64,000 bases of DNA from Cliona cf. orientalis (taxonomy: Eukaryota > Porifera > Demospongiae > Clionaida > Clionaidae): contig OZ005689.1 of assembly GCA_963930775.1 (NCBI GenBank), positions 11,129,079 to 11,193,078 on the forward strand, given 5' to 3'. Both the position numbers and the translations under genes were made by a program. The notes below the pieces were generated by a model. That model saw nothing but the letters and a program-made list of their open reading frames with translations, did not search any database and was not told where the DNA came from. Shown here piece by piece: positions 1-14,640 of this stretch. Positions within the stretch are counted from its first letter, which is position 1, and each line of letters opens with the position of its first letter.

Positions 1-3000
1 AAGAAGGTGTGTCATTAGTTAGAATGTTCTCCATATACTTCCACTGGAGTCTTGGTACTTCATCCTTACCATATCCCATACACATAGTAACCACAGTGGT
101 CTCATCATATGCCTCAATATTGGCTGATGGAGCTATAAGGATTTGCGGAGGCTCTGCAGGATAAACAAATGTCATTCGTAGGTATTCTGTTCCTTCAGCC
201 CATGCACGTGCCCACTCACAAGTATCTTCCCGCCTCTACTGCATGTTGTATGAAGCACATGTACTTTACAACTGCTATCCGTAACTCATAACCATGCATT
301 ATAATTATTATTATTGCTATAGCGGTACCATACATAATCCTCAGCTACAGTGACTGCATGTAATTAAGATATTTGTACTATGATGAAGCCAAGGAAAAAC
401 AGTTAGTACTAACCATATGCACTCTAGAGGTCTCATACACCCTAGGGTGCCGCACAGTAATGTACGGTAGAAAACACTCCCTAATGTCCGGTTTGTGACA
501 TCATATTGTACATGTCCGCTGTACTAAGGATTTCTAAGGTACGGGGGTTGTACCGTTTGACAATGCATGGTATAGCTAATGGAATTCCTTGGGCTTCACC
601 CTCGGAATACCAGCAGAGGGGTAGGAGCAGGGGGGGGGGGGGCAGGGGGGGCGATTGCCCCCCCCCCCCCCCCCCCCCACTTTTCTAGGAGGGGGGCATA
701 GCCCCTCCACTTTTTGAGTCTGAACTTTCTTATATGTACTAATTAGCTAATTTAGGAATTCATTGTGTATTTTATATCATGCATTGTTGAAGTAAATTTT
801 CATACTGCCTAATTACACAAGAATAACCGATTCAAATTTTAGTCTCCAAAATGCCTCAGAAAGTATCTGGTAATACCTAAAATCTCAAAGGAAAGGACCG
901 CGAGAACTCACGAATATCCTGCCAAAATATACCATTATAATTATGCTCGTGAGTTACCTCAAATACCATGCGGTAACGCCTTAAATTGTTTATTTCCGAT
1001 TTGACCATGGACTTGCTTCAACTCTGTGCACGTTCAAACCTTCGACTTCTAGGCTGCAATGTCACTACAAACTTAGTGAACCATTGAAACGTCATTGTCT
1101 TTTTTCGTGCTCGATCACACTCATTATAGCAATTATTTTGCCTCCCCCTCCCCGACAAAATTAGAGTACATTACTATCATAACTAACCTCTAACTGTCAG
1201 TGTGAAGTTGGCACTGTCATTAACAAGTCTGTTGGTAACGACACATTCATATACCCCTTCATCCGAGATTGTAATGCTACACACCTCCAACATTGACAAC
1301 ACGGAGGTTAGTCCGCTGTTGTCCTCAGTTGTATTCTCATAGATGGTAATTCTGGAGTTATTTGCAAGAGCTTGACCACCATGGATCCAGGTTATGGATG
1401 TCTGTGGAAACCCTGTGCCAGAACACGAAGCTAATATGGATTCCATTGTATAAACTGTAGAGTTCATAGATAATGTAGTGACTCTTGCTTCACCTAAAGG
1501 AAAATTAATTTAGGGGTTAATAATATTATTATCGTATAGCCGGAAACTTTGGTGGGGAATTAAATTTTGGTAGTTTGGCAGTCTATATTACACAACCGCC
1601 AAATTAAAATTTGCCAAAATTTCCTACTCGCATAATTATACGTGTGGCGATCACGTACCGAACCGCCAAATTTAAATCTGCCAATACAGTGTTACATACA
1701 CACACAATAATACTATGAACCTTAACGTTTAGCTCACCATGACAACCTTACACTCATTGGGATGTATAAGATTGAATACTGTGATATTATAATCATAATA
1801 ACCTCTACTAATAACCTCTACCGAATACAGAATTTTTAATATTATGCAATCTTATAAATTTCATGTCTACACACTCTATGCATGAACCAATACACACAGA
1901 GATGGGCATGTACTACCCTCATAAGAACACACATGCAACTACACAAAACAAACTAAATGTAGGTGGAATGGCAATCAACTGGATTAGTGATAAGCTATAC
2001 TACCATGATCGATGCTCGGTGCCATGATCGTGTACTAGTTATGGATCTTGCAATCAACCTACACAAGATTATACTTCTATTAACCCATAGGAAACTAGGG
2101 CATGCAATCACAGTACTTACCTGTTTGCCAAACTTTAAGTCTACCATTAGGCTAAGCGTAAATATCACCCCCTTCCACTTCAATAAAGTACAAGGAGGAA
2201 TTTTGGTGATAAAAGGCAGCCTGAGACAATGCAGACAACCAGCGATGGGGAGCTGCTCATGCCCATAATAATTATGGTCAAATTCAGGATGCTTCTTTTA
2301 AAGACTAAGCATCCTTGCACGTCTGATAATACAGTTTTATCGTGTGGCTGGTTTCACAAGACAGCCAGCCACCTGAACTTTTTGGCATGCACGATGCATT
2401 CCTTTCTGCCTCTCCCTGGTCACCGATAAGAAAGTAAAGGGTGGATGGGAGGGGTACTAAACGATAAAGATAGCCAGCTGCCGTTCACAGTAAGCATACA
2501 ATAGCTTCACAATCGTTGCACAATAAGCACATGTTCCATTGCTGCACTGAGCATGCTCAGTTATTGCACAATGTCATCCTGAGTTGTGGTTAACTCTAGT
2601 ATACCACAACTATCTGACAGTTAGATACCTGTGTGTTAAACTGTGTTAATGCACTCGTGCATGAACACTTGCTTAAATGTTATCCCTACTCTCAATATTA
2701 TTTCATACACACTAAATGCATTCTAGTGTTACTAAAATCCTGGCACATTCAATTGAACTCCCTCTTGCCACTGAGCTACAGGGTACAATGGGAAGTCCAT
2801 GGCTTATCAACATGTCATGGACACCTCAATTTCGATATAAAGTGAAGAATGCTCTAGATAATGAACATAAGTTAGAACTACCTAAAGCTTGTAATGCAAC
2901 AATCTAATGCACTACCTGTCATAGTCCACCTGTGGTAAAATGTGTATCATAGCAGCCACAAGAATGCACACTTGAAAGGGATTGTGCCACATGCAGATGT

Positions 3001-6000
3001 ACCACGACATTGATCTCAATCTGTGTGTGTGCACAAAGTTAGCTGACACCGACTGAGCATGGATTTAAGATTAGAAGCCAAATGCAAGAGGCTCTGTAGC
3101 TATTAGTGATTAATCAGTAGGATTGTAAGTACGTGTTCGTTTTGTACGGAAAGATGCAGCAGTATAATTATAAGTCCTCACTAATAACATAGTGTGGCTT
3201 GCAAAGCAGGTGGCATGAATGAATACACTGGGGTGCAGAAGCCTCACCGCTACATGCATGCATGACTCATGGGTGTGTATAACATGTATGCTTGTTCAAT
3301 ATCAGGAGTATTAAATAGGGTTCAGGTACAGTCAGTGTCAGTACATAATCTAGGAGTAGGGGGAAGGCATCTGGCTATGTCACTATAAGCTGAAAGCCTC
3401 CATGTACTTAAGCTGAATTAAGCACTTGAGAGCCACTGCCAGTTTATACTATCACCGCAGTGACAGCTGACCAGCAAAGCACAAAATAGCAGTCAGGCAT
3501 GTACTTGAGGTAGCTAGGTGCCATGTAAACACAGACTGGCAACAGCTGCACACTACTACACCACTGGGCAGGACTTTAACATTTAAACAGGACCACTATT
3601 CCTTTATGCCAAGTAACAGGGTTTCATCTAGCGACAAAAATTTGGGGTGGAAGCGCCAAGTTCTTGGGACGTATTTATAGGAGAATTTCTTTAATTCCTC
3701 CAGATGGTTTCGGGTAGTTTTTTATCAAAAACAAATGCTAGTGGTTTGATTTGGTGACTTATTGTGATATTTTGATGCTTAATTTAATTAAAGTCAAATT
3801 TTTTAGGGGGGGAAGCTTCCCCTCTGTCTGGATGAAACCCTCAGTAGAGCTCCGAATGCGTATTTGCTCTCAGACGAACCTCACCATTAACACAGGAAGG
3901 TTGGGACGGGCAGGGCGGATAGATAAAAATCATCAAACGATTGTAGCAACCTTCCGCCTACACTTTGCGGTGAGATACAGTAAGTACGAATCCAGTGAGG
4001 AAATACCCGTGTACATTTGTACAAATCTCTACAAACCCACAAACATATTATTATGCTACATTTACATGCGTGCATATATACACAAGCACTCTCTGACTAT
4101 ACTGATACTGAGACATTATATAAGCACACTGTACTAATAAATTATTATTAGAGAAGATCATACCTTGCATAACCACAACTTTGAACTCAGTGGAAGCGTT
4201 TCCAGCGATACTAATTGCTTGACATCTGTAAGTTCCACTGTCACTGAATGTCAGGTCATGCAGCTCTAACAGTGATCTAGTCAAATTGCCATCCTCAGAG
4301 TTTTCGAAATTATAGAGCAACACATCATCTCTGTACCACTGAAATGTTGGAAGGGGTCCCCCAGAGGCCTGGCATGATAGATTTGCAGAATCTCCCAGTG
4401 CCAATGGTCCAGTAATGTTTGTATAATCCACGATCCTTGGAATCTCTATAATCAAGTAGAGCACATATTACTAATACAACATATGGAAGAAATTCTGAAA
4501 AAAATGTGCGCTTTTCTACTAATAGGTGTCGATCGCTCCATATGTAAAATACTAATTTCTTATATTATACGCTGTATACTTGATTAACTAGGGTAGTCAT
4601 GCCTTGAGTATGGGGAATTACTATAGACAATTGAAATGCTTTGAAATATATTTTACACCTAGCTACTAAGAGGATGAAGTTGAACAGCTACAATTATGTG
4701 ATAGTAGCAATTCTACTGGAGGCATTCACACATAGTGTTCCAGACAAGCCTTGTTCCCGGGTGATACCCATGCTCTGCATTTCAAGCTAGGGGTCAGTGT
4801 AGCAATTTCTGTAAGCATACATACATGTAGTGTGCTACATAAGCACCCATTGTAGACCAAAACTGTGAGTTACATTTAGGGGAGTATTATGGGCATTAAC
4901 TTTTACAAGGGACACTACTATAATATGGTATACACATAATAGATGTTTTGTAAATTAGTAGCTCTGCATAATGATTAATTTACCATATGTACTACAAATT
5001 GGAGGCTTCTTTGATAATGCACACATAATAATTATTGTTGTTATTAGTAGCTCACCAGCAGGCACAACGTCTAGGGTAAAATTGTATCTATCACTTCCTT
5101 GTGAGTTGGTGGCAGTACATGAGTACACACCAGTATCATTCAAATCAACAGCACATAGTTCCAGGATAGATTCCGTGAACACAAGGCCATTATGTATCGA
5201 CTGAGTTTCAAAGATTTTCACCAGGTCCAGCGAGTCATTGGTCAAGAGTTCATCACCAAATCTCCATGAGATAGTAGGAGGTTCATCACCACCATAGGCG
5301 CTACATAGTGACATCACTGTCTGATGGGGATACACTTTAGAGTAGGGTGATGGATGTATTACAATTTTGGCAGGTTCTAGAAAGAATAATAAGTACATTT
5401 AATTTATTGATGCTGGTATTAGTCTACTAATAGTAAAGGTTTTAGCCTCTTGTCCGTGCTCCTTGGCTGTTTCTTCCCCTTGGGTGTGTAGCAGTCAAAT
5501 TAGTGTTTACTGTAATGGTCATCCATTATCAAAATTTAATGTATATATTGTTAGGAGCAAAACTGAGGAGCAGTGACACCGTGTGGTATGTAGTGGTGGG
5601 AGTAAATCTTGTAGCCAACGATTTTATAATAGTGGGAATTAAATGCTGTCTTCAGGACTGTAACATGTGTAATCACCTAAATATACATGCATCCATTGCA
5701 CCTAATATATTATGAGATATGTGCTGCGCATGATATTGTGTTTATGTTTGTGGTGCACAGGTGCTGATCAATTAATTTAATTTTTATAAAGTGGATTACT
5801 TAAGTTTAACAAGGAAAGGCTATAGTGTTGACGGTAATACATGTACATGTATTTCCCATGTACTGTCTACATACACAACCTGGTATCCTCACTTCAGGGC
5901 TACCTTCACAGCCTATTTCCATTGAAGAAGACTCTCTCAATAAAACGGACACACAAAGCATTGAACTCTATGGACTTGCTTCCCATTCGTGTACTACCTG

Positions 6001-7600
6001 AACAGTTCCAGATGAACTAATACTACGATAATAATTAGTGTACATCTACAAATTATTACTCACTTTCATAATAATTATGACGTCTCATACAGTATGTGGA
6101 ACATTAACGAACACCTGTGTGTCCAATGCAGTACCACTACAGTGCACACACATACATTCTGATAATGTTCAGATACAGTGGCTGTTTTGTATACCTGTAT
6201 ACTGGTTGCATTGTGTACTATCCTAATATCAATTCTAGTAAGCTGAACGTAGTTTAGAGTCCATTGGGCAACCGTGATCAAAGACACTTAATATCTTATG
6301 CCAAAAAAATACCCTATTAGGAATAAAATTACCTGTCTTTCCAGGAATTTGTATCTTAGCTACGTAAGTACACTAATAGCCATCATCTACACATGTTTAT
6401 TATTATTTCCTATGTGCTTCTTGCTAATAGTGATATTATCATAAATTATGGATATTATACAAAATTTAAGAATGGAGCTTGGCTCTATGTGACCTCTTGG
6501 TTTTGTTGTACTCTAGATTACACAAGGAAGTAAACATCTTGACTAAAGTTTAATAAGGAAATCATTAAAATTTATTTTGTTTGCGTGTCCATCTGTCTGT
6601 CATGGGAGGTCAGTGGAATGAGTTCGTTTTGAGACACATCATGCTATTTCTGGTCATCGAGCATTAGAAGCGAGAACTAGCTAATAGATAGGATCTAAGT
6701 CAGGGCAGCAACATTGCTGCCGGCTCAAAAAGTATAGCTTCTTGAATGGACTACAATAAAGTTAGGTAACAGTTTGTATGGCCTGCAGTTAGCCAAGGAC
6801 CTTGATCCACAAGAATAATATATTATCCGAGTCATTGTCGTTGGAATAGATAGTATAGATTCTGTTTCCGGCTACTTGCCTTCACACAACTCGCAAGAGA
6901 GATGGCGAAGTAATAAACAAGTTCCTTTCTACGTACTCTTTCCTTTATTGTACTACGACATACTGATGTTGCAACATAAATGATACTGTAACAGAGTTAC
7001 CACCAAGAATAGCTCAGATGACATTGTGTAAGGGGACATAGTACACTTAGCAATTTATAGGGCATAATTAAGTGCAATAATGAATACTATCATTACTGTA
7101 GTTTCAAGACCTTTCAGAATTTATCATGGTAAGGTACGAAAATAAATAAATGCTTGTTGCCTTGTGTAAAAATTTAATGATTATTTAGACCATGGAGAAT
7201 TAAATAATATCCCCCCCCCCCCCCCACTTAAAACCTAAAGGATGGATGATACCAAGAGTAAATAATAAGGAGGGGAAGAGTATCGAACGCGCTATATATT
7301 CCGTATTTCTGCTCTTCAATACTGCAATCAATAATTGTATCTACTCTGACCATGGGTCCTAAACTTCCCTAGACCTGATGAAAAGCAGGAAAGTGAGATA
7401 GTTGGAGATTATGCTACTATAATAGTTATGATCAATAGCATGTATGCATTAGACAGTACTGGCATGCTTCAGACTAGGTTACCTGTTTGGTTCTGAATCA
7501 TTGCTGAGTCAGTGTCATTTTGTTGAATTTGACCATGGCATGTACGACAAACAGAGCCAACCATTAACCCAACAGCAGCTAGGATGAGTAGCAGAGCCAT
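1..7600 (-). CDS. Secreted or membrane Ig-superfamily protein, 3' part beyond window
   Basis: Five exons are readable on the minus strand: 7600-7483, 5376-5056, 4445-4164, 1493-1188 and 153 to the window edge. Every junction has AG/GT signals and all introns are phase 1. The first exon starts MALLLILAAVGLMVGSVC, a clear signal peptide. Each of the next exons encodes one Ig domain: a first Cys, a Trp about 12 residues later (TISWRFG, TFQWYRD, TSITWIHG), then D-x-G-x-Y-x-C (DTGVYSCTA, DSGTYRCQA, DEGVYECVV), with many N-glycosylation sites. The exon at the window edge resembles the second exon (shared LTND motif), which suggests duplication of Ig exons. Symmetrical phase-1 modules are typical of exon-shuffled adhesion or immune-type receptors. 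Any transmembrane or cytoplasmic part lies outside the window, so receptor versus secreted protein cannot be decided. No broken exon was seen. Confidence 0.85.
629..679. repeat. Paired poly-G and poly-C runs
   Basis: A run of about 14 G, a short G-rich spacer and about 19 C lie in a non-coding stretch downstream of the fourth Ig exon. The two runs can pair as a stem. An apparent reading frame across them is low complexity and is not a gene. Confidence 0.8.
3617..3842. mobile_element. Small hAT-like MITE in an Ig-gene intron
   Basis: The ends form inverted repeats, CAGGGTTTCATC on the left and GATGAAACCCT followed by C on the right. They are flanked by AGTAA and AGTAG, which fits a 5-bp target duplication with one change. 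The end sequence and duplication length match the element at 51,648-51,989, so both probably belong to one non-autonomous family moved by a hAT-type (5-bp duplication) transposase. The 226-bp body has no coding capacity. The right side holds a G run followed by a short palindrome. Confidence 0.6.
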
Positions 7601-9589
7601 TTCTTGTCTCCTCACTAGCAAACTCGATTGCTTACTGTATACATACCGGAACTTTTAGCACTTGAAATATCATGCCAGCGTGCCTTAATATAGGTAATGG
7701 TCGGCAAGCGAACTTGGTCAAGTAACCTCCGGCCTCTTGTCCTTAGATGGCACAGGGTCGCATTCAAGAAGATATTGGTAGAAATTCCTTGCCCGTGGAG
7801 CCAACGTATGGTTCACAACTCCTTGTCCGTGAGTCTGCAGTGACGACTTAATACATTTTACGAGGGAGACCCTTTACCGGCTGGAGGCTTCGCAGTGAAT
7901 AATTATTATCGGTGTGTATATCAATATACATCAATTAACACACTCCTAAACTTTACCCTGAAAACAAGATATGCTCACCTCTCCATTCACAGATTATAAT
8001 AATGGTAATAATATTTTACCATGAAGTTACTATAATTCTATGTTTTTCAGATCGAATCTTCCTTAGTTATTTTAATTGTCAACTGCCTGTAATATTATAG
8101 ACACACACTTATCTTTATCCTGTGATTGACATTGAATGTGGGTATTGCTAACAGCTTAAAATCACCTGACCAAATTAAATATCATCAGGGACCTAGCTCA
8201 ATAGAAATAATTTGAATATTATATCAAAACTAGTACTACCATTGTCACGGATATTATTATAATATTATTACACCAGGAGCAATATATATATCGTCTGCAA
8301 AGAATGAGATCTGACTGCCCTGGGCCATGGAAATCTGGCTGGCTCAAATTACATTATTCATGTAACCTCTATATTAAATAATATATTATAATATTATTAT
8401 TATGTACAGAAATTGTTAAAAATACTACCTACTGATACTGAGCACCCCAAAATACTGAAGCAAGTTTGATCAATGAACCTGTCGAGTTTCTGACTCCACT
8501 TAAGACTTAAGTGGAGTCGGAAACTCGACAATGCAAGTTAAGTCATCATTCATCAATCACCTTCTATTGTTGACTGATATCTACTTACCATGAGGTGGTC
8601 TTGGCTATAGTCGCATTTTGCAATGTACTATAAACCAGGGTCTCATCCAGTTGGCGGTGTGTGTGTGTGTATGTGGGGGGGGGGGGGGGGGGGGGGGGGG
8701 AGCATTGATCTAGTGTATAATGTTCCCTTATCATAGAGTCGGTAGACTCTATAAGTAGGGATGACCCGGATATGTCATATATGTAATACATTATAAATAC
8801 CCAAATATCTCAATACAGGTAACTTTGTGAACTTTCAAAGTGTCAAAATCGGAATCTCCAGCAAATAGTGCATCTAGCAAGACCAAGATCATTCATCAAA
8901 ACAATTGTACACGTCAGAACCAGATGTTGAAAAAATAGCCCATTTCTCATTCTTTCTTTCTTTCTTTCTAGTTTCTTGGGCTAGCTCAAGACTGCCTCCG
9001 CCACTCATATCATATAATTTCGATTATAAATCCATTCTACTTGGTAGCGCACAGTGCAGTGGCATGCTAATTTGGCATTATCTCGAGCTCGTATGGTTCT
9101 ATACTCTGTATCGTCTCTGTTTGTCACCGAACTCAACTCCTCGCTATCGCCCAATCATTCCGCCTGATATTATCGTTCGTGAACACCATCAAGATAATGT
9201 TCTGAACACTTAGGTAACAAAATTTCAACCTCCATCTTGCGCTGCTGAACCAAAACCTTCATTTACCAATCAAGTAACCAAGAGACTAGTTATTAACCCT
9301 TCACATCAAACTACTGGTATGATATACACAATGTAATGCTATTTAGGTGCTATTGTGACAATAAATTTATATCCATATTATAGATGAAGAAAATAGCACT
9401 CAATTCCACCTAGTACTACATTGTATATACCTGGCTATTACAGTGGAAGTTTCCGAACAACTATAAAGATAAGTTATTCAGTTACAGTAGTCACTGGTAG
9501 AATAAGTTAAAGGTACTACTGTTACATAGACCAACAGGTATAGCTACTAAAACAGCTATGCCTTCAGCCAGGGTTTTAAGGGCCAAGAA
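7601..9589. other. Intergenic stretch with a hairpin and simple repeats
   Basis: No gene is supported here. It contains a 49-bp hairpin at 8481-8529 (24-bp arms, one mismatch, one-base loop) and a (GT)n tract followed by about 24 G at 8660-8700. About 7,200-7,330, just left of this stretch, holds a C run and a fragment resembling the end of the repeat at 11,297. The promoter of the Ig gene should lie just right of 7,600, but no diagnostic element was recognised. Confidence 0.6.
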
Positions 9590-11264
9590 AAAAAATATTA
9601 CGTGCATAATGCTAATGAAATCAAAAGCAAGCATAAGCAGACTATGAACAAACGGGAAAAAACAAGGCCAGCCTTAACCACCAAAAAATTTAGAACGAAA
9701 AAGAGCAGGCTCGCGTGCCAACTCAAAGGCTACTTATGACGGGCCGTGAGCCAGATAAAAAAAGGCGGCCTCACGTGCCTACTCAAAGGCACGCTATAGC
9801 ATTGAACCAGGGAAAAAAAATCTCTTCTACACGTGCACGTTACTCTTCTAAAAGAGATTCCATTTGTGCATTCCAAAGGGATAAGTATGCACTTGAGCAG
9901 TGAGGTGCACGAAATAGTGTGTACAGACGACATTGACCAAACTTCGTCGACGAAAAAATGGAACAAAAAGGCCATTGAGCAGCTGGAAAAGCTCAACAAC
10001 GACTGTAGCAGGACAGCTGGTTTGGAAGCTAAGCTATTGCTAGCTGTCAGTGCACGAGTCATGCTACGTCGTAACATTGATACCAAAACTGGACCAGTGG
10101 TAAACGGTGCCCTCGGCACGGTACTTTCCATCTCAAGCGAACGCATAACTGTCCAGTTCGATCACGTGAGCAAGCCTTACGATGTGGACAAAGTACAGAC
10201 TAAATTTATGGTCATAAAAAACTTTTATGTCTACAGAGAGCACTTTCCGCTTATTCTGGCATATGCGGTGACCATACACAAATGTCAAGGCCTGTCCTTA
10301 GACTGTGCTATTGTCGATCTGTCCGATAAACTCTTTAGTGCAGGCATGGCATATGTGGCATTGTCGAGGGTGAGATCACTTGCTGGGTTGCATCTGTTGG
10401 CATTTGATCCAAAGTCCATCATAGTAAGTACTAGCTGCCTCCAGGAGGCTAATAGGTTGAGAGAAGCATACAGGAAAGATCTCCCTTTGTATCAAATGCC
10501 GTCTAAGGTACAACCCAGCAGTTCGGGTGTGAAACGTAAGCTCACTGGTAATAATGAGGTTAATCCTGCCAAAAGGGTGAAGCTTGCTGTAGCCAAAGCG
10601 AAAAAAACGCTAAATAAGCCATTGCCTGAGCAAGTATAAACTTTGTCTACCAAGACGAGGAAAAGGTCCCTGCCACTGAGCAGTGATTGTGATAGACCTA
10701 ACAGGGTGCCATGTGCTAGTGAGCATGACATTGTACTTGTAAATGTACAGGGAGGAAATGGAACCTGTCCATGCCGCCGTGTTAATTTTGTGACAAAGTG
10801 TGACCTAGGTGAAGGCGGTCCCAATGTCCCTCTAACTCATCCACGTAGGTTGAGAACCATTAAAGGAGATGGTAACTGTTTGTTCCGTTCCGTTTCCTAT
10901 CTCATATCTGGAACTGAACGACAGCACATGCAAGTGCGTCAGGCAATTCTCAACCACTTACGCCTTATTGAGCGTTGGATGTTGCCCCATTTCAGTGACC
11001 GGGGTCTCAGTGCCACTGCGTAGCAATATTGAAGGCACTCACATGGATAGAAATGGAACGTGGGGTTCAGATGTTGAAATTTTGACTTTAGCCCATATGT
11101 TAAACACTTGTGTGTATGTATAAGACCCAAGATATCGCAGTTGGGATCAGTATGGGCCCCACGTGCACAATGTTGATCGGACACTTAGTTCCGATATAAC
11201 AGACATGTCTATGTTCATTCGATACCCACCACATCATTTTGATGTTGTGTGTGCAATTACGTAG
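9590..11264 (+). pseudogene. Truncated Helitron-type PIF1 helicase with OTU protease domain
   Basis: The fragment has three parts. At 9,590-9,900 there are frame-shifted traces of a basic repeat (SKARYSIEP, STRARYSSKRD), the kind of repeat I associate with the N-terminus of Helitron proteins in marine invertebrates. At 9833-10639 an open frame encodes the C-terminal end of a PIF1-like superfamily-1 helicase: LLAVSARVMLRRNID, then motif V-like TIHKCQGLSLD and motif VI-like YVALSRVRSL. From about 10,850 to 11,264 lies an OTU-type cysteine protease: GDGNCLFR with the catalytic Cys, TWGSDVEIL, and PPHHFDVV with the catalytic His, spread over shifted frames. The Rep nuclease and the Walker A/B half of the helicase are absent, so the copy is internally deleted and cannot move itself. 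No Helitron terminus was identified. Confidence 0.75.
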
Positions 11265-11296
11265 CTAACTTGCTACTAATATTATTATAGCACATT

Positions 11297-11695
11297 GTCA
11301 AGAGTAAATAGTGAGGGAAAGAGAGTATCGAACGTGCTATATGCTCCACGTAAGATGTGTACGGAAAGTCACATGCCAGGAATTCAAAAATTGACCAATG
11401 AGAATGCTTGATTCAAATAGCACGTTGTGGGCATGGCCTCGAGTGCAAGCTAATGTGAGCACGATTTCGGCTGAAAATGTTAGCAGATCACTATAATAAT
11501 ATTATTATAAAATGAGCATTCATGATCAATCTACTCAAGAAAAACGCCTTCATTCTTCATAGTCTTATGAAAATCAAGTGTTTAGTGCCTCAATTGGAGC
11601 TAGTCATGTGTGCAGTCACATTACTTGCCGAAAACATTACACGAGGTATATAGCGCGTTTGACACTATTTCCCATCACTTACATGTACTCTTGAT
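11297..11695. repeat. Degenerate inverted-repeat element
   Basis: The left end (about 11,297-11,345, AAGAGTAAATAGTGAGGG and so on) resembles the reverse complement of the right end (about 11,645-11,695). Related fragments occur near 7,240-7,310 and 39,810-39,860. The arms are diverged and the exact boundaries are uncertain. No coding capacity was seen. Confidence 0.4.
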
Positions 11696-12802
11696 ATTAC
11701 TGTGTACATGTTGATTTATGACCTCTGTGAACTTTTCTGGATGCTTGATATGCAGTTACAATGTACTCATGCACACTCTGTCTCTCTATCTATATATGCA
11801 GAACACTATCTTGAGGCTGATCGGTGCTGTGCAGATTGTACATGTGTGTACATTTGAAGAATAGCTACTTCACTCCAAAAGATAAGTGACAACTTTGTGT
11901 ATTATGTACATGGCTGAATGCTATGTACCATCCACACTGCTCTAATTAAAGCGAGCGGCACCACATGCTGAGCTAGCAATCATGATGATGTGCTCTCACG
12001 TTATTGACCTGGACTGAATCAAATGTGGTGGTACCACTTACATGTATGTCCGTCAAAGTGAATATAAAAAAAACATGCACATAATATTATGCTAGCCTGG
12101 TGCTCAGACGTGTGGAGTCAGCACACTAGTGTGTGTCGATCACATAATATTTTTGGGTTACCACACGTACGCACTCCGGGGTCCTCGTCTCGTAACCTGG
12201 AATCAAAGGTTGATTAATATTATTAGTAAAATAAGCAGAGAAAAAAAACTAGATGTTTGTTGCTGACGGGAGTGTGTCATGAATATACCGATTGTGTACC
12301 ATTAAATTTCTTATGTTGATATTGATGTACAATACATGCACACACTTTTCTCCAGCAACCACTAAAGCAAGTCATTGCATCACAAGTTAACCATTCAACT
12401 AATAGTATCATACCAACAATACTTGAATATTGATACTATTATTATTATATTAATTCCGATCTTCACTCTGAAATGAAAAAATTCTTGGTAATGTCATGAT
12501 AATAATATCACGGTATGATGACTCGCTATCAGGTGTGTGGTACTATAATTAATGTACATGACCCTCTTCATATCATACGAGAACTGGACAGTATACACAC
12601 CCATGCAACTTCCCCCGGCCCCAAATAAAATTTTCTAGATGAAATCCTGATATGTATAATTGCTCTCTGCTAGCCTATATACATCTTAGTCAAACTAATG
12701 GATGTCCTAACCTATACATCGAGTTCAATATTATTATAGCTCTTTATAAAGTTGATATCTCACTGTTCAGTTAGCATATATTTTAGATAGTTGCAGCTTT
12801 GA
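11696..12802. other. AT-rich intergenic stretch
   Basis: No supported gene lies between the degenerate repeat and the stop codon of the secreted-protein gene. A short motif at 12,630-12,655 (TTCTAGATGAAATCCTG) resembles one end of the hAT-like MITE family, without a recognisable partner end. Confidence 0.5.
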
Positions 12803-14606
12803 TTACTGAATGTAGAAGTCATACGACTTGAGGAATATATCTTCATCAGTTTTACTCTGGTCTGTACAGATTCGAAGTTCCAAGTCATCAGATGTTGATT
12901 CATCGAGGGTCACACAAAAGGCGAGGTCATCTGGGCAATCACCAACACAATTCCCGAGAGTTGTAAAGATTGGTACATCAAACAGATTATCACCGCCCTT
13001 TGCTACAAGTTTCGAAGCCACTACACAAATGTAGTCTAGGCCCACAAATGCTGGTTGTTTGGTAATAGCATCACCTATCTCAGGGCATGTGTAGGCACTA
13101 AGAGTACCACCTGATGCTGCGTATGTCCAGACATGATTCCTTGGACTGCCATACGTTATGCTGATGCCGTCAACATAGGGATCATCAATACCTGATCCAG
13201 CCCCATGAAGCCTTCTGAAGGCATCCGGTGTGTTATACGCATATGCTGCAACTTTTCCACGTACTTGCGTGTACGATTGTCCATCAACAGAAATGGTAAC
13301 AGAAGCACAACTATTGCCACTGTTCTTTTCACACAGTCGATTTGAGCCGAATGTTCTCAATTGCAGGGGTGATGGGCAACTCATACCAGGGATGTCCATG
13401 TCAAGTGAGCCAACATGACGAAAATTTGATGGTCCAGCTGCAATAACATGATGATTTCAGATTATAAAATTTGGCAGTATGCCTAATATGCACCAAACAT
13501 GTAGCAGCTCTACATACTCATTGAGAATACAGACATACAATTAATGCAGGCAAATTTAAGGTACATTGAGCTAATAATTGTGTACACGTATACATAATAT
13601 TATAGGTGAAAAGGATATATGAGAGTAAGTAAACGCTAGTACCTAGCTATATAGTATGTATACTCATGCATTTAGCTACTCTTTGACTAGTTGGGCTGAC
13701 AACTATGTACTAGAGGTTCAAATTATGCCATGGCATGGCAGCATGATACAATCATTTTGGAATTAAATTGAGTTGTAGATATACCATATTATTCATGCAA
13801 CATTATACATTACTGTATTATGTGTGTGTCTTACATTCTTCAGCGAGTGCATTGTTCATTTCTAGGTTGCGATGTACAAAGAGTTCCTGGTTCTGAACCG
13901 TATCCTGAAAGTAGCGAGGTCTTGGGGCAGCTGTAGAATTTTGTAATCACATGTAGCCATAATTAAAAGAACTGCCAGCTTACTTCCAGGACCTTATTAT
14001 ACACAAGTATAAAAACAATCGAATAAAATTTAAGAATGAAGTAGGGATGGCAGGATCAAAAAGTATACAAACAAGAGATAATTGCATCTACTATACAGCC
14101 CTACGCTTGCTTTTCTCGACTATTGTGCACCTATTAGTGATGGTTGACGTGTTTGTTGAGTGCGGTGTGTGGGAGACATTCATGCAGGTTGTTCCCTATA
14201 GTTGTCATGATGGTTCGGGTTTATCAGTTTTGATTCAATCGCATTATTACTGGTTGTTTTTGCACTCCTCATAAAGCAAGCGAAGGGATGTAGCTATAGT
14301 AGATGCAATTATCTCCTGTTTGTGTACCTTTTGATCCTGCCCTGCCATTCCTACTTCATTCTTCAATTTTATTCAATTGTTTTTATACTTGTTTCTGTTC
14401 TTTTTTTATTTGTATTTAGTATAATTAATGCCATGTTACATGGTTTGCTCAAAAGTTCTGATTAAGTGGAAGATGGGAGGTGCGCAAAATTCTTTGCCAC
14501 GCCCCTCATTAAATCTAAAGCCTTGAAAAATCTTATAACTAACAATATTTTCCAATGCAATTATATATACCGTAGAATCCCGCAATTACGCCCCCTCGCC
14601 TATAAG

Positions 14607-14640
<34 letters not shown>

